From a virus, in the IMG/VR virus record IMGVR_UViG_3300005534_000016, positions 1 to 55,275 of that record: DNA of 55,275 nt. The stretch is one strand, 5' to 3'. Positions within the stretch are counted from its first letter, which is position 1. Each line of letters begins with the position of its first letter. Of this stretch, positions 25,327-33,131 are shown piece after piece. Below the pieces are notes generated by a model, which saw nothing but the letters and a program-made list of their open reading frames with translations, made no database searches and was not told where the DNA came from. A program made the translations under genes and the position numbers.

Positions 25327-25552
25327 GTCCTTGCTCTTCCAAAAATTTGGCATATTCCATAATGGCGGCCTTCGCCGCCATGCGCAATGTCATCCCCGCC
25401 GGATCACCCTCCGTCCCACCATAACACGAACACTGCTTGCGAATATGCCCCACCGATCCCAAAATGCCGCGCCAAAAACATTCCACGTGAAATTCTTGAT
25501 GGACGGATTCGCCCGGCTTGATTTCCTCACCGCAGTAAACACAGGTTTTCAT
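25220..25552 (-). CDS. Cys-rich protein, 110 aa
   Basis: The start MKTCVYCGEEIKPGE at 25552 (after AGGATCAAAAA) is chosen because a zinc-ribbon motif CVYCGE opens the protein. A second set HVECFW and CSCYGG follows near 27 and 45. The C-terminal 40 residues overlap the lipoprotein gene in another frame. The overlap length is unusual but both reading frames look coding. Confidence 0.55.
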   Translation of the reverse strand: MKTCVYCGEEIKPGESVHQEFHVECFWRGILGSVGHIRKQCSCYGGTEGDPAGMTLRMAAKAAIMEYAKFLEEQGHEIVAGSPLDRVRRCADTAAAAGADDPAAKPDDHN

Positions 25553-25761
25553 TTTTTGATCCTTAACATCCGGGGCACGCGCACGGCCAAACTTAAGCCG
25601 CACAAAATAAACTGCACGCAGTTCATGGGAAAAGGCAGCGCCAAGCTGATTCCCATTGCTGCCATCATCAATACCGTCCAGCGCCGATCATGCCGGTATT
25701 GACCGGCGTTGCAATCCAGACAATCCGGCTGGCGGACAGAATGAATCGGACAGATGGTCAT
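25549..25761 (-). CDS. Small membrane protein, 70 aa
   Basis: The N-terminus has HSVRQPDCLDCN. One long or two short hydrophobic segments follow (WTVLMMAAMGISLALPFPM and FILCGLSLAV), and the end is basic. Inner-membrane location is likely. It is coupled to both neighbours by ATGA overlap. Function unknown. Confidence 0.55.
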   Translation of the reverse strand: MTICPIHSVRQPDCLDCNAGQYRHDRRWTVLMMAAMGISLALPFPMNCVQFILCGLSLAVRVPRMLRIKK

Positions 25762-26081
25762 TTGATCTCCTCCCGCTGGCCGGTGATTGGGTCGTAGCGG
25801 ATGCGCATAACTTGCAAAATATCACAGAACGCTTGAACAGTTGCCCCGCCAGCCAGCGCAATATCCAGATCGCTTGAATTTGCACACCGCCGATAGACAA
25901 CATCCACCGACTTAATCAGCTTTTCAATCAGCGTGTCGCGCTCGGTTTGAAGTTTAAGCGCCGTGCCACAGACATAGCCCATCCAAAAATCCACCCCGGT
26001 TTCAGTCGGATGTTGCCGGAAATATTCCCGGAGGTATTCAATGCCTTTCAACAGTTCGTCCTTGTCGGTGGGCTCACTCAT
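25758..26081 (-). CDS. Hypothetical protein, 107 aa
   Basis: A soluble helical protein with YLREYFRQHPTETG and a short strand at the end (MRIRYDPITGQREEIK). No recognised motif. ATGA overlaps with both neighbours show it belongs to the same translationally coupled run. Confidence 0.55.
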   Translation of the reverse strand: MSEPTDKDELLKGIEYLREYFRQHPTETGVDFWMGYVCGTALKLQTERDTLIEKLIKSVDVVYRRCANSSDLDIALAGGATVQAFCDILQVMRIRYDPITGQREEIK

Positions 26082-26593
26082 TTGATGATTCCTTCCGGTT
26101 CAAAGCCGGGACGCCATCCCCGTTGCGGCGCAATACATTTTTCCACGCCCACCACCAGACGCGGTTTATACATGCCCACCGGGATCTTCGGCGCACACCA
26201 CAGAATATAATAATTGCTTGGATCAAGCAGCCTGGATTCGGCTGGATACAACTCAATCGCTTCCCATTCCGGCCCGCAGATTTCATTCTTGATCAACTGA
26301 AATTCCCGCCAGTCGTGACGAGGTGAACCGTCACACGTGGAAATGCCCAGTGATGCCCATTGCCCGCCGCCCAAGGGCCAGCCGTCCGGGTAGCGACGGA
26401 CATTCACGCAATAAAGATCGTTCATCCATTGAATACATTCGGCCAAAGTTGTGGCCTGATTCCCTGTCTGCCTGACCAGCGGACGCCACCGATCCGAACG
26501 TGCCATCAACAACGATTTTCGCCGGGCGTCGATTACTTTCTGATCGTTGGCCAGCGCGTTGGAAGCGATGATTTCCTTGGGGTCCATGGTCAT
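26078..26593 (-). CDS. DUF7694-like protein, 171 aa
   Basis: The block HDWREFQLIKNEICGPEWEA, then ELYPAESRLLDPSNYYILW (about 95-130), resembles a small phage and bacterial family I know as DUF7694, of unknown function. The N-terminal part carries CIQWMNDLYCVNVRRY. The family label is from memory of the motif and would need a profile search. Confidence 0.5.
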   Translation of the reverse strand: MTMDPKEIIASNALANDQKVIDARRKSLLMARSDRWRPLVRQTGNQATTLAECIQWMNDLYCVNVRRYPDGWPLGGGQWASLGISTCDGSPRHDWREFQLIKNEICGPEWEAIELYPAESRLLDPSNYYILWCAPKIPVGMYKPRLVVGVEKCIAPQRGWRPGFEPEGIIK

Positions 26594-27036
26594 TTAAAAT
26601 GCTTCATCCAATCTTCCGCCGCGCCGGCTTTGAGAAGGAATTCTTTTAAAACCCGCAACGCATCCTCCCGGCGCATCGTGGACGTATAAATCAAGGAGCC
26701 CTTCCCATCCCCATACGGAGCCGCCATCAGCAGGAAACCCCAGCCGTCCGGTAATTGCTTTTGAATTTCACCCGCCATATTTTTGATAAACGTCGGATCA
26801 ATATGGCTGGGACAATTGTGATCGCCATTATCAGCCAGCAATTTTTTATGCTGCGCAATCATCAGGTCCAACACTTCCATCGTGCCTTCCCAGTTGGCGA
26901 TGGACAACCGATCATGGACTGGTTTGACCTTGACGAAATCAGCTTTCAAACTTTCCGTCAGGGCCAAAAGGTCGCGGATTAATTCATCGCGGACCAGAGA
27001 CTTTTTGAAGGAGAGAAGTTCGGAGATTTCACTCAT
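26590..27036 (-). CDS. Hypothetical protein, 148 aa
   Basis: The N-terminal helices are followed by a C-terminal alpha/beta unit (LPDGWGFLLMAAPYG, GSLIYTSTMRREDALR, VLKEFLLKAG). That last unit resembles small phage proteins with a strand-strand-helix end. No catalytic motif. It starts 5 nt after the end of the preceding gene. Confidence 0.55.
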   Translation of the reverse strand: MSEISELLSFKKSLVRDELIRDLLALTESLKADFVKVKPVHDRLSIANWEGTMEVLDLMIAQHKKLLADNGDHNCPSHIDPTFIKNMAGEIQKQLPDGWGFLLMAAPYGDGKGSLIYTSTMRREDALRVLKEFLLKAGAAEDWMKHFK

Positions 27037-27041
27037 AATTT

Positions 27042-27314
27042 TTAATTTTTTCCCGTTTCATCCAACAACACCCGCTCCCGAAGATTTTCTTTTTTAGTGC
27101 CAGGGCCAACCGGATGGAATATCCGACACATAACTTTTAACTCATGTGGCTGGGCCTTTTGCTTCAACCAGTCCAGGGCCGCTTGGGCCATTGATTCCGT
27201 CTCGAACGTGTAACAACCATCATTATTTCCCAGCCAGCCGCCGGCCTCATGCTGCAAGCCGTACCAGCCGTGATGATTGATTTCACATTGAATGGCGGGA
27301 GGGAAGGGCTTCAT
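27042..27314 (-). CDS. Hypothetical protein, 90 aa
   Basis: An alpha/beta protein with aromatic strands (HHGWYGLQHEAGGWLGN, CYTFETE) and a helix (MAQAALDWLKQKAQ). ATGA coupling with the upstream gene. Function unknown. Confidence 0.55.
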   Translation of the reverse strand: MKPFPPAIQCEINHHGWYGLQHEAGGWLGNNDGCYTFETESMAQAALDWLKQKAQPHELKVMCRIFHPVGPGTKKENLRERVLLDETGKN

Positions 27315-27523
27315 AGTTCAATCACACCACGCGGATAATAAGACAGGTCCGGTTCACGGTTATATTCTTCCGCCCATTTGCGCCCGAACAGTTCAAACAT
27401 TCGCAAGCGCGGGTCTTGATCCGTGATCTTTACCACGATGTCCTTGTCGAGCAACACGTCGCCATGGTGGTGGACATGATCTTGGCCAAAGGTGAACCAC
27501 GAGGTTTGGAGCGGTTGGGACAT
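27311..27523 (-). CDS. Conserved-type small phage protein, 70 aa
   Basis: The sequence TFGQDHVHHHGDVLLDKD, then FELFGRKWAEEY and LSYYPRGVIEL, follows a pattern I recall from many small phage proteins (TFGQ.H.H......DKD ... FG.KW ... YPRG). The start at 27523 lies 5 nt after the Xre gene stop; a GTG start 12 nt upstream would overlap it. Function unknown. Confidence 0.6.
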   Translation of the reverse strand: MSQPLQTSWFTFGQDHVHHHGDVLLDKDIVVKITDQDPRLRMFELFGRKWAEEYNREPDLSYYPRGVIEL

Positions 27524-27528
27524 ATAGC

Positions 27529-27759
27529 TCAACACCAGATACCGCGCAGCAGCGCCTTGGGCTGCATGTTGAATGCCAGTGCGAATTTTTCCACGTCATG
27601 AAGCAAAATTCTTTGCCGGCCCAATTCAATGTTGGCCACCGAACCACGAGTCAGAAAAACTTTCTTCGCCAGTTCATCTTGCGTCCAGCCCAGCAGGGTG
27701 CGGGTCTGTTCTATTTTCGCGCCGATGAGACGGTAGATTGGTTCAATGGGTTGGCTCAT
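27529..27759 (-). CDS. Xre/Cro-type HTH regulator, 76 aa
   Basis: The HTH_3 domain covers nearly the whole protein: AKIEQTRTLLGWTQDELAKK, then TRGSVANIELGRQRILLHDV and FALAFNMQPKALL. It likely binds operators as a dimer, as Cro-like repressors do. It is the first gene of the minus-strand block and lies next to a 458-bp palindrome-rich noncoding region, a natural site for its operators. It may take part in the lysis-lysogeny choice. Confidence 0.8.
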   Translation of the reverse strand: MSQPIEPIYRLIGAKIEQTRTLLGWTQDELAKKVFLTRGSVANIELGRQRILLHDVEKFALAFNMQPKALLRGIWC

Positions 27760-28217
27760 TTGGAAATTGGGGTTGGGTTAAAGTTTTGCCGGACTGAAAA
27801 TAATCCGTAACCCGATGTTTTTGGTTCTCACTCGACAGCCGCGCCGGGCTTCACAAATGTTGTGAGCACCGTTCAAGCAGTTGTAGCATTGACGACCATT
27901 GTAGGCGGTGCATGAGCAGGGATGAAAAAGAGGGGAAGGTTTTTTCATTTGAAAAATGGGGCTTGGTTAAAAGTGGGGGTAGTGGGGAGTGGGGTGGGTT
28001 TCGCGCTTGGGGGTGGGGGTGCACCCCGTGGGGACGGTCTGCGGCGAAAAAAGCATGCTTAAGTGTTGCCACACAACACGCGGACGAAGCGTGGCAACAC
28101 GCGGAAGAAACGAGCGCAAAGCGTCCGCTACTCTGAGTCGAGCGCCAAAACAAAACGCCTTAAATCGAATCGTAGTGCGTTTTGTTTTGCGCACTGCTTT
28201 TGAGAAGTAGTGTGTTT
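27760..28217. other. Noncoding palindrome-rich region, possible origin or regulatory RNA
   Basis: No convincing gene. The plus strand is extremely G-rich at 27970-28030. Palindromes are dense: GGGGTGCACCCC (28016-28027), AAGCATGCTT (28051-28060), GTGTTGCCAC / GTGGCAACAC (28063-28072 and 28091-28100), and CAAAACAAAACGC / GCGTTTTGTTTTG (28146-28158 and 28177-28189). This suits a replication origin, a structured RNA or a repressor-binding region. Two short frames here have biased composition and no ribosome site. Confidence 0.5.
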
Positions 28218-28640
28218 TCAAGGGTTTTGCTTGGTTTCCTGAATAACGTAAGCTTGCGTAGTCATTTCAGTTGCCACCGGACGAGCGACATTTGTCGCTT
28301 CCCAAGCGTCCCGCGCAGCCGGGATTTGCCGGTTCGCTGGTCCGGCCTTCGTCTTTCGGCTGCCTGGATTCGCCGTTCCGGTCAAGACCTGCCACGCCGC
28401 AAAAAGTTTCGCGTGAGCGGACGCAAAAAACGCCAACTGTTTAGCATCCGTTTCCTTGCTCATTAATCGCCCGATTCTATCCATCTCTGAACGCAACCAC
28501 GCAACCTGTGATTTGTTGGCCGGATCAATCGGCACAATCGCATTTGCCATTTCTTTCTCAATTTTATTCCGCCGTCTGGCTTCAACGGAATAGCTTTGCA
28601 ATTTTCTGGCAAGTTCTGGCGTGAATGGCGGTGCCAACAT
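28218..28640 (-). CDS. Hypothetical protein, 140 aa
   Basis: A helical, basic N-terminus (ARKLQSYSVEARRRNKIEKE), a central helix pair (VAWLRSEMDRIGRLMS, AFFASAHAKLFAAWQVL) and a disordered tail. It could bind DNA, and its size and fold would also suit a small terminase, but there is no decisive motif. It is transcribed from a TTGACA promoter divergent from the DUF932 operon. Confidence 0.5.
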   Translation of the reverse strand: MLAPPFTPELARKLQSYSVEARRRNKIEKEMANAIVPIDPANKSQVAWLRSEMDRIGRLMSKETDAKQLAFFASAHAKLFAAWQVLTGTANPGSRKTKAGPANRQIPAARDAWEATNVARPVATEMTTQAYVIQETKQNP

Positions 28641-28645
28641 ACCTC

Positions 28646-28710
28646 AATTAAAACGTATATCCGGAAAATGTCAATTTCCAGTTGACACACACAACCGCTT
28701 ATGTGATATT
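28646..28710. promoter_or_regulatory. Divergent promoter pair
   Basis: Minus strand: TTGACA (28674-28669), 17 nt, TTAATT (28651-28646), driving the 140-aa gene, with CGTATATC between. Plus strand: TTGACA (28682-28687), 17 nt, GATATT (28705-28710), driving DUF932, RadC and HNH genes. The two -35 boxes are 7 nt apart, so one bound protein could control both directions. Confidence 0.62.
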
Positions 28711-28797
28711 AATTGCGATGGTTGCCGGTGATAAGGCGGAAATATTCCGAAACACACCGGCAAAAATCCCCTGCTAGGGACACAGCAAAAAAATAAC

Positions 28798-29880
28798 ATG
28801 AGTACAAATAACCTAATGGATGCAAGCGCACAATGGGCAACCCGTCCCGCCGATGAACGTTTTGAAACGTTGGCGGCTTTGCGTGAGTCGGTCAACAGTC
28901 GGCGCATGCGCAGCAAATCAATTGACATTGACGTGACGCGCATTGAAGCCAAAACCACCGAAGCGGGAACACTGGCAATCAATGGCACAATCCAACCAAG
29001 CGAACCTTCGCACTGGTCATTCACACAACTGGCAACCATCTTGAAAGCGCCCGCGTCTTATCTGCGCACGTTGCCAAAACCGTTGCTTGTCGATTGTCTG
29101 AATAATGGCGTGCGCAACGCATCGCGTGAGGCGGTTAAATTCATGACTGTTGAAAGTGAGGACGGTGGAGTGAACACCTTGCAAGCGGTGACCTCGCCAA
29201 CCTATGGGCGTATCTGGGACGCGGATGCCGTTGACTGCGTTGGCCGGATTGTGGAACGCACGGGCAACAAGTTTTACAATCCGAAAGCGTATGTTGGCGG
29301 GCAGCAACGCCCGTCTGGCTTGTACGCTTCTGACCGGGACGTATTCATGTTTATGATTGATGGCGGTTCACGTTTGGATGTTGGTCCGCGTGCGCAATTG
29401 AACCGGGGTTTCATCGTCAAAAATTCCGAAGTCGGCGCGGCATCATTCAGCTTGAAAACTTTTTTGTTCAACGAAGTTTGCGGCAATCACATTATCTGGG
29501 GTGCCACGGATGTTAACGAATTAATTATCCGCCACACTCAAAACGGTCCCTATCGTTTCGATTCACAAGCCGCCCCTGCTTTGCTGGCTTATGCCAACAG
29601 CACGGCGCAAGCGGAAGTGACTGCGATTGGCAAGGCGCAAGCCATGATCGTTTGCAAAGACCGGGAAACGCTCACCGCGTTTTTGAACAAGTCCGGCAAA
29701 TTCACAAAATCGGAAATCACCGGGTGCTACGATTTTGCCAAAGCGGAAGAAGGGGAATGCAAAACCTTGTGGCAAGTCGTCCAAGGTTTGACGGCCTACG
29801 CTCGCGGCTTTGACTTCGTTGACGCTCGCGTGGACTTGGAAACCCGGGCAGGCAAACTGCTGAACCAAGTGAACGGCTAA
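28798..29880 (+). CDS. DUF932-family phage/plasmid protein, 360 aa
   Basis: The segments SPTYGRIWDADAVD, GLYASDRDVFMFMIDGG, RGFIVKNSEVGAASFSL, VCGNHIIWGA and IRHTQNG are the recurring blocks of the DUF932 family of phages and plasmids. The function is not established; members lie in early regions near RadC-like and nuclease genes, as here. The ATG has no clear Shine-Dalgarno sequence. A strong hairpin follows the stop. Confidence 0.75.
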   Translation: MSTNNLMDASAQWATRPADERFETLAALRESVNSRRMRSKSIDIDVTRIEAKTTEAGTLAINGTIQPSEPSHWSFTQLATILKAPASYLRTLPKPLLVDCLNNGVRNASREAVKFMTVESEDGGVNTLQAVTSPTYGRIWDADAVDCVGRIVERTGNKFYNPKAYVGGQQRPSGLYASDRDVFMFMIDGGSRLDVGPRAQLNRGFIVKNSEVGAASFSLKTFLFNEVCGNHIIWGATDVNELIIRHTQNGPYRFDSQAAPALLAYANSTAQAEVTAIGKAQAMIVCKDRETLTAFLNKSGKFTKSEITGCYDFAKAEEGECKTLWQVVQGLTAYARGFDFVDARVDLETRAGKLLNQVNG

Positions 29881-29887
29881 TCACAAC

Positions 29888-29918
29888 GCGGACGCCCGGA
29901 GAATGTCCGGGCGTCCGC
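29888..29918 (+). terminator. 12-bp hairpin after DUF932 gene
   Basis: GCGGACGCCCGG / CCGGGCGTCCGC with a 7-nt loop, followed by AACTTACTTTTAAATTTTA rather than a pure T-run. It may end or attenuate transcription, or protect the 3' end of the DUF932 message, before the next gene 18 nt later. Confidence 0.6.
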
Positions 29919-29936
29919 AACTTACTTTTAAATTTT

Positions 29937-30188
29937 ATGACTGAAATTATTTCCGAAGTAATAGCCGCGCTTCCAAACTTGGACGCAATGGACGCAACCG
30001 AAATGCCGCAAGCCAAGATTGATTTAAAACGTTTGTCTGGCTTGCTCATGGAATTGGCGCGATATGCAGACGCCAAAGGAACGGCCATGCAATTCCGATT
30101 GGCAGGTGACATTGCCATGGCTAAAAAATTGGAAGATCACTGCGAAACAATTTACCAACGCATCCCGCAAGATTTTCGCCCGTGGTAA
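29937..30188 (+). CDS. Small hypothetical protein, 83 aa
   Basis: An acidic helical protein (IAALPNLDAMDATEMPQ, LMELARYADAKGTAMQFRLA, DIAMAKKLEDHCETIY). No motif recognised. It follows the DUF932 gene and precedes a RadC-like gene with short gaps, so it is probably an early accessory protein. Confidence 0.6.
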   Translation: MTEIISEVIAALPNLDAMDATEMPQAKIDLKRLSGLLMELARYADAKGTAMQFRLAGDIAMAKKLEDHCETIYQRIPQDFRPW

Positions 30189-30207
30189 TTAACAACATTT
30201 AACCTTT

Positions 30208-30705
30208 ATGGATACCTCTTACATTCTCCGCAAATTGAACGGTGCTGAATTTAAAATCTGGCGGTTACAAGATGCGCCGTTGCGCGATACGGTAACACTG
30301 GACACACCGCAAGCCATTGTTGACTACTTAACGCCCATGCTCGAAAAGAGTCTGACTTATCGCCCGGACGTGGAAAATTTTATCGTGGTTCATTTGAACG
30401 TTCGCCGTAAGCCGATTGGCTTTGAAGTCATTTCAAATGGCACGCTCGACACGTTGCTAGTCCATGCCCGGGAAGTTTTCAAATCTGCCATCCTTGCCAA
30501 CAGCCATTCAATTGTTTGTGTTCACAATCATCCATCCGGCGACCCTACACCAAGTGAAGCCGACATCAAGGTAACGCGGGATATGATCCGTGCTGGCCAG
30601 TTGCTTAGAATTGAAATTACGGACCATATCATTTTGGGACGCGCAACCGAATTGAATCCCCAGTCGTGGAAATCACTCCGCGAACTGGGATATTTCTGCT
30701 TATGA
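30208..30705 (+). CDS. RadC-like JAB/MPN domain protein, 165 aa
   Basis: The JAMM metal motif is complete: HNHPSGDPTPSEAD with His106, His108 and Asp119 spaced H-x-H-x7-S-x2-D. VHAREVFKSAILANSHSIVC before it and GQLLRIEITDHIILG after it are typical RadC blocks. Phage and mobile-element RadC-like proteins lack the N-terminal helix-hairpin-helix of chromosomal RadC, as here. The biochemical role is unclear. It is coupled to a 27-aa frame by ATGA. Confidence 0.85.
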   Translation: MDTSYILRKLNGAEFKIWRLQDAPLRDTVTLDTPQAIVDYLTPMLEKSLTYRPDVENFIVVHLNVRRKPIGFEVISNGTLDTLLVHAREVFKSAILANSHSIVCVHNHPSGDPTPSEADIKVTRDMIRAGQLLRIEITDHIILGRATELNPQSWKSLRELGYFCL

Positions 30706-30785
30706 ACTTTTTAATCATCGGCATGAGCGCGACGACAATCGCCGCGTTCATCATTCTGTATCTGCAAATCCGCGACCAAAACTAA
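30702..30785 (+). CDS. Membrane micro-protein, 27 aa
   Basis: MNFLIIGMSATTIAAFIILY, then LQIRDQN, is a single hydrophobic helix with a short polar C-terminus. The ATG overlaps the RadC-like stop as ATGA, the coupling used throughout this genome, and the stop is 5 nt from the next ATG. These features support real translation despite the small size. Function unknown. Confidence 0.5.
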   Translation: MNFLIIGMSATTIAAFIILYLQIRDQN

Positions 30786-30790
30786 AAACT

Positions 30791-31186
30791 ATGATCAAAC
30801 TCACCTTCGCAACCAAGGGCGGGAAGCGCGAGCGGCGAAAACAGTTTCGCATTCACGCGTCCCAACGTTCCCCGGAGTTGGAAACGTACTACAACGCGGA
30901 CCAGTCGCTGGAATTGATTTGCAGCACTGAAGATCGGGAAGACTTTGAACGCTTCCAAGATTTGCGTCTTACACCATCGGACGTAATTCCAGACGCGGAG
31001 TTTTGCGCCCTGCTGGAATATCTGCGGGCGCAAGGCGACTTGCAGCTAACCAAAATCGAAAACGTTCCTGATAACAAAACTCGGTTAGTTGGCGTTTTAG
31101 AATCTATCCTCACTTGGCCGGATGAAGAATTGCCAACGCTGGTCCGGCAGAAGGTTCGTCATTGCATTAAAACCTTAACCACATGA
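30791..31186 (+). CDS. Hypothetical protein, 131 aa
   Basis: A basic N-terminus (KGGKRERRKQFRIHASQRS) and a helical, acidic remainder. No recognised motif. The ATGA overlap with the following 54-aa gene shows coupling within the early plus-strand operon. Confidence 0.55.
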   Translation: MIKLTFATKGGKRERRKQFRIHASQRSPELETYYNADQSLELICSTEDREDFERFQDLRLTPSDVIPDAEFCALLEYLRAQGDLQLTKIENVPDNKTRLVGVLESILTWPDEELPTLVRQKVRHCIKTLTT

Positions 31187-31347
31187 TCACACCCAAAAAA
31201 AACCCTGCCGCCGTGGCGCTCGGCAAACGCGCACGCGGCAAACCCAAAACTTATACGCCCGAACAAATCGCGCTCCGCAAGGACCGATTAACAGCGGCTC
31301 GCGCCAAACGCTGGCCCAAACCGGAACCAACCCCGCCGAAGATATGA
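31183..31347 (+). CDS. Small basic protein, 54 aa
   Basis: A Lys/Arg/Pro-rich frame (NPAAVALGKRARGKPKTYTP, then IALRKDRLTAARAKRWPKP) coupled by ATGA on both sides, to the 131-aa gene and to the HNH gene. Composition suggests a DNA- or RNA-binding peptide. No family known. Confidence 0.6.
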   Translation: MITPKKNPAAVALGKRARGKPKTYTPEQIALRKDRLTAARAKRWPKPEPTPPKI

Positions 31348-31886
31348 GCGTGCACGAGAAAATGACCGGATGGCCATACAGCGTCAAAAATTTAACGCTC
31401 ACCCGCGCCGAAATTAAGAAGTTGGTCAACGCCAACAACTGGACCGCGCTTGGCCGAATTTTTAAATTCAAACCGGTGTACCACTTTGAAGGAAAGAACT
31501 TCATTGACTGGCGTTGTGTGCCGCAATCGCTGCTGGACGTGTTACAAGGTCAAAAGAAAATCCAACCGCCGGCCATAAAAGAAGGTTCAGCCACGAACCG
31601 CGAAAAACATCTGGCGGCTCTGAATTTTCGGCAACGCCTCTATAAAAATCAAAGTGGTATCTGCCACTATTGCCAGCAGTGGGTTGAGTTCAGTCAATGG
31701 TCAATTGATCATCGGATGCCGTATGGGCGCGGCGGAACGAATGCGGAAACCAATCGGATTGGCGCGTGTAAGGAATGCAACAACACCAAATCATGTTTAA
31801 CCGAAGAAGAATTTTTCGAGTTACAACCGCAAATGCCCGGAATCAGGGAACGCGCCAGCCGCGCTCTAGCCAAACTGAAAAAATAA
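31344..31886 (+). CDS. HNH endonuclease, 180 aa
   Basis: A complete HNH motif: CHYC (107-110), SIDHRMPYGRGGTNAETNRI (120-139) with the catalytic His in DH, and CKECNNTK (142-149). The two CxxC pairs hold structural zinc and the His/Asn residues activate DNA cleavage. The N-terminal 90 residues are a separate basic domain. Free-standing HNH proteins serve in packaging, homing or host DNA degradation; here it ends the early plus-strand operon. Confidence 0.85.
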   Translation: MSVHEKMTGWPYSVKNLTLTRAEIKKLVNANNWTALGRIFKFKPVYHFEGKNFIDWRCVPQSLLDVLQGQKKIQPPAIKEGSATNREKHLAALNFRQRLYKNQSGICHYCQQWVEFSQWSIDHRMPYGRGGTNAETNRIGACKECNNTKSCLTEEEFFELQPQMPGIRERASRALAKLKK

Positions 31887-31904
31887 ACGATCCGCACCAC
31901 CACC

Positions 31905-31930
31905 GCCCGGCCTCACCCGCCGGGCTTTTT
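31905..31930. terminator. Rho-independent terminator between convergent genes
   Basis: GCCCGGC-CTCACCC-GCCGGGC followed by TTTTT on the plus strand, directly after the HNH gene. It also includes the stop codon of the minus-strand gene ending at 31913. Confidence 0.75.
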
Positions 31931-32854
31931 AATTTCTGCTTTCAGTGCTTTCAGTTGTTCGGCCATCACGGCGCGTTGCTCCTCGGTGATCGGCTTGGCA
32001 TCCGGGGCGGGTTTAAACACCGCGCCGGCGGTGGACTCCGGGGTGAGGCGCGGCGCGTTGCGGGCGCGGTCGAGTGTCTTCGTCCAGTTTTCCAGCAACG
32101 CTTGGACTGACTGCGGCAAAAATTTTTTATCATCCGGCGGCGTGCGGCGGCGAAAGTTCACGATGATTTGAAACTCAGCGGTCACGGCGGGACGCCGGCC
32201 AATCTCGGCCAGCAACGATTCCTCCAGGTAGGACCACGGTTCATTTTCCGGCCGGCGGAACATCGCAGCAATTCCGCTTTTGAGGTTGTCCAGCGCCCCG
32301 AGGCGCAAAGGCGGTTCAGGTTTCATGTTTTCAGTGAGTGAAGCCACGACGGCAGAGAGAGAGCCAGGCGACGGCGAAGGCGCTGCCGGTGGCGGTGGCG
32401 CGGACGCTGCCGAAGGCGAAGCCGCTGGCATTTGCAGCGGCGATGGCGATGGCGAGGGCGATGGCGATGGCGAGGGACGAAGGCGAGGGAGGCAATCATT
32501 TGCTGCGGTTTGCGGACATTCGCTGTCATTTGTTGTCACCGGGCTTGGAAATTTGCTTGGACTCCGTGTACGTTCTTTCCACTTAGTCATTTGCAAATAC
32601 TCCTTACCATCCACTGTATAAAAATAGAGCAGTCCGTTTGCTGTCAACTCGCTGACAATTGCTGTCATTTGCTGGCAAGAAATATCAGGCCGCAACGCGA
32701 AACAATGAGCTTGGAGAATGGAAATTCGGCCATCATACCGCCCGTAATCGTCCACCAAAGTAAGCACCCGCACGTACAAACTTTGCGCTTCAAAACTGAC
32801 GGCGTTCCAGGCGGCGCTGGTCGTGATTCCCGGCCTTAAAAATCGTTGGGGCAT
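31913..32854 (-). CDS. Replication initiator-like winged-helix protein, 313 aa
   Basis: The N-terminal 100 residues (RFLRPGITTSAAWNAVSF, VRVLTLVDDYGRYDG, LTANGLLYFY, YLQMTKWKERTRSPSKFP) form a winged helix like those of phage replication O/DnaD-type proteins. Residues about 125-165 are Ser-Pro and Ala-Pro repeats written by a GGCGAT-type DNA repeat. The C-terminal half is polar and helical and could load the helicase. Position at the end of the SSB/Sak4 module supports replication. Confidence 0.6.
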   Translation of the reverse strand: MPQRFLRPGITTSAAWNAVSFEAQSLYVRVLTLVDDYGRYDGRISILQAHCFALRPDISCQQMTAIVSELTANGLLYFYTVDGKEYLQMTKWKERTRSPSKFPSPVTTNDSECPQTAANDCLPRLRPSPSPSPSPSPSPLQMPAASPSAASAPPPPAAPSPSPGSLSAVVASLTENMKPEPPLRLGALDNLKSGIAAMFRRPENEPWSYLEESLLAEIGRRPAVTAEFQIIVNFRRRTPPDDKKFLPQSVQALLENWTKTLDRARNAPRLTPESTAGAVFKPAPDAKPITEEQRAVMAEQLKALKAEIKKPGG

Positions 32855-32855
32855 A

Positions 32856-33131
32856 TCAAGACTCGTTCAACGTCCAAACGGCAATGGCGCGGCCATTGGA
32901 GACGGGCCGCTGGCTCGCCGTATAACCAACCCGGCGAATGATTTTCCGGTAAGCCAGTTGCCGCATCATGCATCCGATCCAATTGGGAATTTCCGGCTCC
33001 CGGGTGAACAGCGGATGCAAGTCGTCCGTGGTGAATCTGGCCCCCGGACGGCAAAACGCCAGCACGACTGGTTTGTTTTCCTCAATCCAGCTTCGCCGAA
33101 TTTCACTTAAATCGAGTACGCCTTGAGTCAT
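32856..33131 (-). CDS. Small winged-helix-like protein, 91 aa
   Basis: The predicted helices (ARFTTDDLHPLFT, WIGCMMRQLAYRKIIRRVGY) followed by a short strand look like a small winged helix. It overlaps the nuclease gene upstream by 4 nt and lies 1 nt from the initiator-like gene downstream. Regulatory or replication accessory role possible. Confidence 0.55.
   Translation of the reverse strand: MTQGVLDLSEIRRSWIEENKPVVLAFCRPGARFTTDDLHPLFTREPEIPNWIGCMMRQLAYRKIIRRVGYTASQRPVSNGRAIAVWTLNES

Noticed and set aside
27912-28136. 74-codon frame in the G-rich noncoding region
   Set aside because: Gly/Trp-rich composition follows from the G-run; no ribosome site or similarity. Kept as noncoding.
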